From assembly GCA_025963955.1 (NCBI GenBank), contig JAOPZU010000382.1, forward strand, positions 1-5,082: 5,082 bases of DNA, in the 5' to 3' direction. The DNA comes from Solirubrobacterales bacterium. GTDB taxonomy: Bacteria; Actinomycetota; Thermoleophilia; Solirubrobacterales; Solirubrobacteraceae. The notes under the pieces are model-generated. The model had not been told where the DNA came from, did no database searches, and saw only the letters and a program-made list of their open reading frames with translations. Shown here in pieces: positions 1 through 5,082 of this stretch. Every line of letters begins with the position of its first letter. Position 1 is the stretch's first letter. Made by a program: the position numbers and the translations under genes.

Positions 1-117
1 GACGCGGACGCCTGCCCCGCCGGCGCCGAGGGCGCCCAGCGACGGGGCCGCCAGCGACTCCGCGACCGCGAGCGCGGCCAGCGCCAGCGTCAATACGGGG
101 GAAGGTCCGCGTACCAC
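1..117 (-). CDS. Partial CDS (N-terminus only), probable membrane-associated protein
   Basis: This reading frame is open to the left edge and has no stop. It can start at GTG (115-117), inside the end of the glycosylase gene, or at TTG (91-93), whose bases overlap that gene's TGA stop (a TTGA overlap). From the GTG it reads VVRGPSPVLTLALAALAVAE and continues rich in Ala, Leu and Gly. A short basic start followed by a hydrophobic Ala/Leu stretch suggests a first membrane segment or signal anchor. Actinobacterial sensor kinases and small membrane proteins can begin this way, but nothing here identifies the family. The overlap with the upstream gene suggests cotranscription and translational coupling. 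Neither start has a strong Shine-Dalgarno site. Only up to 39 codons are visible, so the function is unknown. Confidence 0.5.
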   Translation of the reverse strand, partial: MVRGPSPVLTLALAALAVAESLAAPSLGALGAGGAGVRV

Positions 118-695
118 GTGCCCAGCATCTTGAACGCCGACCAGAACGCGCGCTTGGCGTCCTCCTCGTCCAGGGCCCCGTCGATGTCGGGGACGTACAG
201 CGCCTCGATCGACGGCGTCAGCCGCTGGACGGTCCCGGGCGTCGCCTCGACGGGCGTCCCCAGCGGGATCTGCAGCTCGTTCAGGTACCCCAGCGCGTCC
301 TCGCCCATGACGACGACGATCTTCGGCTGCACGATCGCGAGCTCCTGCGCGACCCGGGCGATGCACGCCTCGTCGGCCAGCGCGGTGTCGGGCACCGGGC
401 ACTTGACGCAGAGCGTGCCGTACACCGCGAGCGGGTCGATCTGCAGGCGCTTGAGCGACTTCATCAACGCCGTGCCCGAGCGGCCGTAGAAGGCGACGCC
501 CTCCTCGATCTCCGAGGCGGTCGGGGCGTGCTTGAGCAGGAAGATGTCCGCCTGCGGGTGGCCCGAGCCGAGCACGGGCATCAGGTTCCCGCGCGGGCAG
601 TGCGGACACGCCTGCAGCTCCTGGGTGAGCGTGTTCAGCTCGCGGATCGCCCGCTCCAGGTACTTCTCGCGGATCTCGTCATCGGTCGTCGGCAT
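90..695 (-). CDS. Divergent uracil-DNA glycosylase superfamily protein (Fe-S, family 4/5-like)
   Basis: The 201-aa protein has the layout of Fe-S uracil-DNA glycosylases, which excise uracil from DNA in base-excision repair. An N-terminal helix leads to CPHC (Cys30, Cys33). Next come a GSGHPQADIFLL strand (43-54), the F-x-G-x-x-G segment (69-74), and VYGTLCVKCPVPD (91-103) with Cys99. Then come Cys111 and the strand QPKIVVVMGEDAL (123-135). Cys30, 33, 99 and 111 match the four [4Fe-4S] ligands of families 4 and 5; Cys96 is an extra one. Length is normal for family 4. Oddly, motif A, normally GE(A/G)PG, reads KHAPT (55-59), and the usual HP(S/A) of motif B appears as YVPD (167-170). The Cys99-Cys111 loop is shorter than usual. 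Uracil excision is therefore uncertain; it may have another base specificity or only a structural role. The ATG at 693-695 is chosen because the frame upstream becomes Arg/Gly/Pro shadow sequence. Its Shine-Dalgarno is weak. Confidence 0.85.
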   Translation of the reverse strand: MPTTDDEIREKYLERAIRELNTLTQELQACPHCPRGNLMPVLGSGHPQADIFLLKHAPTASEIEEGVAFYGRSGTALMKSLKRLQIDPLAVYGTLCVKCPVPDTALADEACIARVAQELAIVQPKIVVVMGEDALGYLNELQIPLGTPVEATPGTVQRLTPSIEALYVPDIDGALDEEDAKRAFWSAFKMLGTWYADLPPY

Positions 696-826
696 CAGCG
701 ATCCAGGGATTCGACGGGGTGGCCCGCTCACCCTTGCCCTGCAGCGGGTGTTGCCGGATGGGCGGGCGGTTGCACCGCGTCCGACTGTAGGAGGAGCGGT
801 ACCCGACCGCGTCGGATGCCGCCGGG
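696..826 (-). other. Intergenic gap between fusion gene and glycosylase gene
   Basis: These 131 bases separate two same-strand genes, so the glycosylase gene may be read through from upstream or have its own promoter. No convincing -35/-10 pair was seen. The gap holds two exact copies of ACCGCGTC (774-781 and 806-813) in the same orientation, 32 bp apart or about three helical turns. It also holds a short inverted repeat at 803-815, listed separately. No small gene with a credible start and composition was found. Confidence 0.5.
803..815 (-). terminator. Weak hairpin just after the glycosyltransferase-PHP gene
   Basis: CCGAC-CGC-GTCGG forms 5-bp perfect arms around a 3-base loop, beginning 11 bases past the TAG of the fusion gene in its direction of transcription. 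There is no U tract, and the stem is short. It could be a weak GC-rich terminator or part of an operator with the ACCGCGTC repeats. Hairpins this small are common by chance in DNA this rich in G+C. Confidence 0.2.
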
Positions 827-2746
827 CTATGAGCCCTTCGTCTTCTCGGCCCGGGCGACCCGCCGGGCCTTCCGGGCTTTCCGGGCCCCGGCCGGCGTCG
901 CCTTGGTCTCCAGGAACTTCAGTGCCTGGACGTAGAGCAGCGAGGACGGCTTGGTCTGGATCTCCGCCAGCGCCAGCGCCTCCTTGAACTCCGAGGGACC
1001 GTCGAAGTCGGGCATCCGGATGCGGACGGATCCGAGCCCCTGCGCGACGTGGGAGTCCGATCCGGCGCCCGCGATGATCCGGTACTTGGCGGCGAAGCGC
1101 TCGGCCTCCTCGTTGAAGGAGCCGATCGCCACGCGCGGGTTGTAGATCTCGATCGCGTCGATGTCGTCGATGATCGCCAGCAGGTGCTCGTAGTCCGGGA
1201 CCGAGTGCATCCGGTCGAAGGGGTGCGGGACGTAGACCAGGCCGCCCTGCCGCTTGATCTCCGCCACCGTCTCCTGCAGCGTCAGCCCCCGCGGGATCTT
1301 CTCGGTGAGGAAGAGGCCGATCACCTCGCCCTGGGAGGCGGTCTTCACCTCCTCCCCGATGATGATCTTGATGCCGTACTCCGCGGCCTTGGCCTGGGCG
1401 TCGAACGCGCCGGAGACCTCGTTGTGGTCGGTGACGGCGATCGCGCCGAGCCCCTGCTCGCGAGCGGTGGCCAGCAGGACCTCGACCGGCGTGGCGCAGT
1501 CCCCGCTGTGGTCGGTGTGCATGTGGAGGTCCACGTCGATCAGCGGGCGGTCCTTCAGCCGGGCGCGGACCACGGGGTCGCCGGCCGGGTCGTGGCGACG
1601 CGCGACGGTCCGGGCGTAGACGTCCTCGAGCGCGTCCGTCATCCGGCCCCACCCGAGCTGCTCCCGTACGGGGTCGCCCGCGGCCCGCAGCCGCTCCCGC
1701 AGTGCCGGGTCCGCGATCAGCCGCGTGAGCTGCTCGGCGCACGTCTGCGGCTCGGCCGTCGCGAAGAGCAGGCCGTGCTCCCCCTCGCCCGTGACCTCCT
1801 CGTACACCGCGAGCGAGGAGCACAGCGGCACGACGCCCGCGGCGATCGCCCGCAAGACGCCCGCCGGGGCCGGGTCCGCCCCGTCCGAGGCGAACACGCA
1901 GACTTCGGCGCCCGCCAGCAGCGTCGCCTCGTCCATGCCGTCGGGGCCGCTGCGCTCGACGTGGCGCACGCGCTCGCGCAGATCGGCCCGCAGCGGGGTC
2001 GAGGACGACGCGCCCCGGTCGCTCAGCACCGTCACCTCGAAGCGCAGCGCGGGGTCCAGGCGCCGCAGGGCCCGCAGGAACAGCCGCAGCGCCCCGCGCT
2101 CCTCGTCGTCCACGAACGCGATCCGGACCGGCGCGTCCGGGGAGCGAGCGTCCGTCCGCTCGGCGACGTCGGCCCCGGGCGTGAGGACCTCGTACGCGGC
2201 GGGGAAGTGCCGGTTCAGCAGGTCCGCGGTGGCCTGGAAGCTCGCCAGGCGCGCGTCCAGCCGGCCGAAGACGAGGTCGACGAGCTTCCGCGCGACCTGG
2301 GTGCTGACCACCCGCTCGGTGGGCTGGTGGAAGGTCCCGACGTTCAGCGCGCGCGAGTGGCGCAGCGCCGCGGAGGAGAGCGACGGGGCGAACGGCTCGT
2401 GCACGTGGCAGAGGTCCAGGGGCGCGCTGGTCAGCAGCTCCTCGACCGTCCGGGCGACGTCGATCGGGAGGGCCGCGCGGCGGGCGGTGGCCGCGGGCAG
2501 CACGACCTCCCCCACGGCAAGCACGCGCACGCCGTCCGGCGCCTCCGCCCACAGGTCACCGCCGGCCCGGATGCTCGCCCGGGAGGCGCGCACCTGCGCC
2601 GTGGAGGTCGACGGCGCGATGACCAGGACGCGATGGCCCCGCGCGGCGAGCTCGCGGCTCGTCCGGTCGACGAGCGCGTTGAGCGCGTGCCCGGACTCCC
2701 AGGCGTGCGGGGTGACCTGGGCGATGGACAGCGGCGACGCGGACAC
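827..2746 (-). CDS. Fusion: GT4-like glycosyltransferase domain + PHP metal-dependent phosphoesterase
   Basis: The 639-aa protein has two parts. Residues 1-385 resemble a GT-B glycosyltransferase of family 4: IAQVTPHAW plus a glycine/His stretch (8-20), CHVHEPF (113-119), GTFHQP (137-142), then a Rossmann-like half with GVLRAIAAGVVPLCSS (296-311). The family's E-x7-E signature is D291...R299 here, so sugar transfer is doubtful. Residues 403-600 form a PHP domain with its expected metal ligands: H408-x-H410, D416, TDHN (439-442), E466, HPF (508-510) and SDSH (563-566). PHP enzymes of this type hydrolyse phosphoesters in nucleotides or nucleic acids with a di- or trinuclear metal centre. A basic tail rich in Lys, Arg and Ala follows. 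No signal peptide or membrane segment is visible, so it is probably cytosolic. The GTG start puts the first strand at the usual GT4 position. There is no Shine-Dalgarno site; a -10-like hexamer lies 6 bases upstream. The physiological substrate is unknown. Confidence 0.85.
   Translation of the reverse strand: MSASPLSIAQVTPHAWESGHALNALVDRTSRELAARGHRVLVIAPSTSTAQVRASRASIRAGGDLWAEAPDGVRVLAVGEVVLPAATARRAALPIDVARTVEELLTSAPLDLCHVHEPFAPSLSSAALRHSRALNVGTFHQPTERVVSTQVARKLVDLVFGRLDARLASFQATADLLNRHFPAAYEVLTPGADVAERTDARSPDAPVRIAFVDDEERGALRLFLRALRRLDPALRFEVTVLSDRGASSSTPLRADLRERVRHVERSGPDGMDEATLLAGAEVCVFASDGADPAPAGVLRAIAAGVVPLCSSLAVYEEVTGEGEHGLLFATAEPQTCAEQLTRLIADPALRERLRAAGDPVREQLGWGRMTDALEDVYARTVARRHDPAGDPVVRARLKDRPLIDVDLHMHTDHSGDCATPVEVLLATAREQGLGAIAVTDHNEVSGAFDAQAKAAEYGIKIIIGEEVKTASQGEVIGLFLTEKIPRGLTLQETVAEIKRQGGLVYVPHPFDRMHSVPDYEHLLAIIDDIDAIEIYNPRVAIGSFNEEAERFAAKYRIIAGAGSDSHVAQGLGSVRIRMPDFDGPSEFKEALALAEIQTKPSSLLYVQALKFLETKATPAGARKARKARRVARAEKTKGS
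863..889. repeat. Three 9-bp tandem units coding the basic tail of the fusion protein
   Basis: CCGGGCCTT, CCGGGCTTT and CCGGGCCCC follow each other in frame and encode a repeated Lys/Ala/Arg pattern on the minus strand (KARKAR region). This is a low-complexity, Lys/Arg/Ala-rich C-terminal tail after the PHP domain. Such tails may bind nucleic acid or simply vary in length by slippage. It is not a mobile or CRISPR repeat. Confidence 0.5.
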
Positions 2747-2752
2747 CCCCGG

Positions 2753-2758
2753 ATCGTA
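2753..2758 (-). promoter_or_regulatory. Candidate -10 (TACGAT) giving a leaderless mRNA for the fusion gene
   Basis: On the minus strand TACGAT fits the actinobacterial -10 pattern TANNNT and matches TATAAT at four of six bases. Six bases separate it from the GTG at 2746, so transcription would begin at or next to the start codon. This agrees with the missing Shine-Dalgarno site. The -35 is poor: GCGTCA with an 18-bp spacer matches three of six bases. Leaderless genes are common in actinobacteria. Confidence 0.4.
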
Positions 2759-2834
2759 GGGCGTGCGCCCAGGGGCTGACGCCCATGAGCGCCGACGTGC
2801 CAGGTAGGCTGGTCCGGCGTCGAGCGCGCAGGAC

Positions 2835-2847
2835 GGACAGGTTGTCC
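2835..2847. promoter_or_regulatory. 13-bp inverted repeat, possible operator in the divergent region
   Basis: GGACA-GGT-TGTCC has perfect 5-bp arms around 3 bases. It sits between the two divergent genes and overlaps the TTGTCC -35-like hexamer of the plus-strand candidate promoter. A dimeric regulator could bind here, but no second copy was seen in the window and arms this short may arise by chance. Confidence 0.25.
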
Positions 2848-2871
2848 CGGTTGCCCGCTCATGGTCATCAT
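2842..2871 (+). promoter_or_regulatory. Candidate promoter for the STAND ATPase gene
   Basis: TTGTCC (2842-2847, four of six to TTGACA) and CATCAT (2866-2871, four of six to TATAAT) are separated by 18 bp and point toward the ATPase gene. The local stretch is less GC-rich than its surroundings. A start near 2878 would leave a leader of roughly 80 bases before the ATG at 2962. The hexamers are imperfect, so this is a candidate only. Confidence 0.3.
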
Positions 2872-2961
2872 GCAGACGCCCGTCGGCCTGGCGCGCCTCC
2901 CGCGCGGAGGGCGGCGGACCACCCCCTCGACCCCCCGCCGCTCGGAACCCTCCACCCGCCC

Positions 2962-4959
2962 ATGCCAGGAACCCTCGGCCACCGCATGGCGTGGCGCGAC
3001 GAGCACACGTTCGTCGGGCGCGCCGGCGAGCTGGGCGTCTTCGACCGGCTGCTCGACGACGCGGGGCAGTCGTCCGTCGTCTTCGTCCACGGCCCGGGCG
3101 GGATCGGCAAGAGCACCCTCCTGCGCGAGGTGGCCCGGCGTGCCGTGCGCCGCGGGTACACCCCCGTCCTCGTCGAGGGCCGCGACCTGGCGCCCGTTCC
3201 GGGGCAGCTCGAGGCCGCGCTGGCCGAGGTCGACCGGCACGAGCGCCCGCTCCTGGTCTTCGACACCTACGAGCGCATGACCGCGGCGGGCGGCTACCTG
3301 CGCTCGCGCGTCCTGCCCACGCTGCCGGAGGGAGCGGTCGTCGTCGTGGCGGGGCGGCGCCCGCCCGAGCCGGGGTGGCTCGCCGACGGCTGGGAGCACG
3401 TCACCACGGTGCTGGAGCTGGGACCGGTCGGGGACGAGGAGGCGCGGCTGCTCGTCGGCCAGAAGGGGCTGGAGGACCCGGACACGGTCCGGGCGCTCCT
3501 GCGCTGGGCCGATGGCTCGCCGCTCGCGCTCGCGCTGGGGGCGGAGGCCATGGGGAGCTCCCACGCGCTCCTCCCGATGGACCTGGCCGATCTCGACGAG
3601 AACCCCGACCTGGCGCACGCGCTGTTGCTGCGCCTGGCCCGGGCGGAGCTCGACGGCGGGGACCTCGACGTCCTGGCCGTCGCCGCCATCGCGCGGGCGA
3701 CGTACGCGTCCATGCTGCGCGACGTGCTGCCCGGCACCGACTCCGAGGAGGCCGAGGCGTGGCTGCGTGGCCTCAGCTTCTCCGAGCCGGTCGGGGCCGG
3801 CGTCACGCTGCACGACCTCGTCCGGCGCGCGCTGCGCGCCGAGCTGCGCCGCCGCGACCCCGACCGCGAGCGCGAGCTGCGCCGGCGCATCGCCGACCAC
3901 CTCTACGCCCGCGCGGTCGCCGGCGAGAGCCGCTTCATGGTCGACCTCGCGGACCTTGTCGACGACCCGATCATCCGCTGGGGATTCGGGGCCAACACGT
4001 CCTCGACGCATCGCGTGGACCACGTGCGCGTGGGGGACAAGGAGCTCGCCGGCGAGCTGTTCGTCGCCCGCAAGGACGGCGGCCACGGCTGGTGGACGGG
4101 AGCCCGCCGCTTCTTCGAGGAAGCGCCTGAACGGGTCGTCGTCGCCCGCGACAGCGACGACGCGCTGTGCGGCGTGTGCATCGCCGTGACGCCGCAGAAC
4201 GCGCCGGACTTCGCGGACGAGGACCGGGTCCTGGGAGCGTGGCTGGCCCACGCCCGCGCGAGCATCCCGGACGGGAACGTGCTGCTCTGGCGCGACGCGG
4301 TCGACCTGACGACGCCGACCGAGGGCCGCCGGGGCTCCCCGGTGCTGGCGATCCTGAACACGGCCGCGATGCTGCGGTGCGGGCTGACGAACCTGCGCTA
4401 CTCCTACCTGCCGATCGACCCCGGCAACGAGATCGCGCTCGCCTTCTCGGCCGCGGTGGGCGCGGTCCACGAACCGGCGCTCGACGTCCGTTCCGCGGGC
4501 GGGCGGCGCGTGGAGTGCCACATCCTCGACCACGGCGAGGCCGGGGTCCTGGGGGCCACGCGGAGCGCGGTCTACCGCGAGCTCGGCCTCCCGCTCCCGG
4601 TGAGCCTCCGCACCGCCCCGCCGCCGCGGGCCGCGGACTTCGAGGACGTGCGGGAGGCGCTGCGGGTGCTCCACCAGCCCCTGGCCCTCGCGGCCTCGCC
4701 GCTGGCCACCGGAACGAGCGCGGAGGAGCGCGCCGCCTCCGTGCGGGCGCTCATCGCGGCGGCGGTGGACTCCGTGTTCGGGGACTCGGTCGACGAAACG
4801 CTGCTGCGGCGGATCATCCAGCGCGGGTACCTCGACCCGCGCGGCGGCCACGAGCTCGCCGCCCTGGAGCTCAACGTCAGCCGCGCGACCTACTTCCGCC
4901 GGCTGCGGCGGGCCTGCGACCGCGTCGCGGAGCACGTCATCACGCACCGGGCCACCTGA
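2962..4959 (+). CDS. STAND-type P-loop ATPase with GNAT-like domain and C-terminal helix-turn-helix
   Basis: The 665-aa protein starts with the FVGR-AGEL lead-in typical of AAA/STAND ATPases (17-24). Then come Walker A GPGGIGKST (44-52), Walker B LLVFDTYE (97-104), a sensor strand AVVVVAGRR (125-133) and the GSPLALAL motif (185-192) seen in NB-ARC/MalT-like proteins. A winged-helix-like part with HDLVRRALRAELRRR follows (about 240-310). Residues about 325-570 look GNAT-like: strand RVVVARDSDDALCGVCIAV (391-409), GRRGSP (455-460) as the acetyl-CoA loop, and YLPIDPGNEIALAFSAAVGA (482-501) as motif B. The end carries a helix-turn-helix (about 618-656) with NVSRATYFRRLRRA. STAND proteins switch by ATP-driven oligomerisation; no TPR or WD repeats follow here. 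Role as a regulator is inferred. The start could instead be ATG 2986. The longer ATG 2785 adds only Arg/Pro-rich shadow sequence. No start has a good Shine-Dalgarno. Confidence 0.8.
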   Translation: MPGTLGHRMAWRDEHTFVGRAGELGVFDRLLDDAGQSSVVFVHGPGGIGKSTLLREVARRAVRRGYTPVLVEGRDLAPVPGQLEAALAEVDRHERPLLVFDTYERMTAAGGYLRSRVLPTLPEGAVVVVAGRRPPEPGWLADGWEHVTTVLELGPVGDEEARLLVGQKGLEDPDTVRALLRWADGSPLALALGAEAMGSSHALLPMDLADLDENPDLAHALLLRLARAELDGGDLDVLAVAAIARATYASMLRDVLPGTDSEEAEAWLRGLSFSEPVGAGVTLHDLVRRALRAELRRRDPDRERELRRRIADHLYARAVAGESRFMVDLADLVDDPIIRWGFGANTSSTHRVDHVRVGDKELAGELFVARKDGGHGWWTGARRFFEEAPERVVVARDSDDALCGVCIAVTPQNAPDFADEDRVLGAWLAHARASIPDGNVLLWRDAVDLTTPTEGRRGSPVLAILNTAAMLRCGLTNLRYSYLPIDPGNEIALAFSAAVGAVHEPALDVRSAGGRRVECHILDHGEAGVLGATRSAVYRELGLPLPVSLRTAPPPRAADFEDVREALRVLHQPLALAASPLATGTSAEERAASVRALIAAAVDSVFGDSVDETLLRRIIQRGYLDPRGGHELAALELNVSRATYFRRLRRACDRVAEHVITHRAT

Positions 4960-4977
4960 CGGCGCGGCCCGGAACGA

Positions 4978-5005
4978 CGACGGCCCGCCGGAGGGCGGGC
5001 CGTCG
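4978..5005. terminator. Bidirectional GC-rich hairpin terminator
   Basis: A perfect 12-bp stem (CGACGGCCCGCC paired with GGCGGGCCGTCG) closes a 4-base GGAG loop, 18 bases past the TGA of the ATPase gene. There is no U tract on either strand, as in many actinobacterial terminators. It sits between convergent gene ends (4959 on plus, 5030 on minus), so it probably serves both. Confidence 0.75.
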
Positions 5006-5029
5006 GTCCGGCGAACTGCTGCGGGCGGG

Positions 5030-5082
5030 CTACGACTCGGTGGTCGTCTCCGGCACCGGCGTGGCGACGACGGCCGCGGCCG
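5030..5082 (-). CDS. Partial CDS, C-terminal end of an unidentified protein
   Basis: A minus-strand frame enters at the right edge and ends at TAG (5030-5032). Its last 16 residues read AAAVVATPVPETTTES, an Ala/Val/Pro/Thr/Glu-rich, probably disordered tail. Such tails occur on several actinobacterial proteins, including translation factors and ribosomal proteins, so the family cannot be named. The main support is the two-way terminator placed 24 bases beyond the stop. It may be chance reading, since only 53 bases are visible. Confidence 0.45.
   Translation of the reverse strand, partial: AAAVVATPVPETTTES

Noticed and set aside
696..2552. Long in-frame upstream extension of the glycosylase gene
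   Set aside because: The extension runs through the intergenic gap and the fusion gene in a different frame as Arg/Gly/Pro-rich sequence. The ATG at 693-695 begins the recognisable domain.
1049..2779. 576-codon plus-strand open frame opposite the fusion gene
   Set aside because: It lies antisense to the PHP/GT gene, its product is Arg/Gly/Val/Asp-rich with no motif, and the opposite strand carries clear conserved motifs. It is a high-GC shadow frame.
2805..2810. TAGGCT, a second TANNNT -10-like hexamer on the plus strand
   Set aside because: The best -35-like sequence upstream (CTGACG, 2775-2780) is 24 bp away, too far, and the site would give a long leader.
2785..2961. 59-residue N-terminal extension of the ATPase from ATG 2785
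   Set aside because: The extension is Arg/Pro/His-rich, has no motif, and would cover the divergent promoter region. ATG 2962 (or 2986) leaves the usual short lead before FVGR.
2991..4130. 379-codon plus-strand frame within the ATPase gene
   Set aside because: It overlaps the ATPase in another frame and is Arg/Ala/Gly/Pro-rich with no motif.
2431..4947. 838-codon minus-strand open frame opposite the ATPase gene
   Set aside because: It is antisense to the P-loop ATPase, its composition is Arg/Gln/Ala/Val-rich without domains, and it crosses the divergent region and into the fusion gene in another frame.
1..5082. tRNA, rRNA, CRISPR array, insertion sequence or phage attachment site
   Set aside because: No cloverleaf-like segment, regularly spaced repeat array, transposase motif or terminal inverted repeats could be made out by reading both strands.

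Overview
The window is very G+C-rich, with strong third-position G/C in the real reading frames, GTG/TTG starts and few clear Shine-Dalgarno sites. This fits a high-GC actinobacterium. The protein styles (a glycosyltransferase-PHP fusion, a STAND ATPase with an acetyltransferase-like insert) suggest a Thermoleophilia/Solirubrobacterales-type genome. That placement is inference only, because no rRNA or marker gene is present.

Layout: three complete protein genes and two gene ends. On the minus strand, read right to left: (a) a 639-aa fusion of a GT-B/GT4-like glycosyltransferase and a C-terminal PHP metal-dependent phosphoesterase (827-2746); (b) after a 131-bp gap, a 201-aa divergent uracil-DNA glycosylase-fold protein (90-695) that keeps the four cysteines of the Fe-S families but has altered catalytic motifs; (c) a gene overlapping the end of (b) and running off the left edge, of which only a hydrophobic N-terminus is visible. 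On the plus strand, divergent from the fusion gene, is a 665-aa STAND-type P-loop ATPase with a winged-helix-like part, a GNAT-like domain and a C-terminal helix-turn-helix (2962-4959). A 12-bp perfect hairpin follows it and probably serves as a two-way terminator with a convergent minus-strand gene whose last 16 codons enter at the right edge.

The roughly 215-bp divergent region (2747-2961) holds a TACGAT -10-like hexamer six bases before the GTG of the fusion gene, which points to a leaderless mRNA. It also holds a possible plus-strand promoter overlapping a 13-bp inverted repeat.

The genes do not form an obvious known pathway. The fusion gene pairs a sugar-transfer fold that has lost its usual acidic signature with a PHP domain whose metal ligands all look intact, so phosphoester hydrolysis is the better-supported activity. 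The STAND protein looks like a signal-responsive regulator and may control its divergent neighbour, but that is inference. No tRNA, rRNA, CRISPR array, insertion sequence or attachment site was seen.
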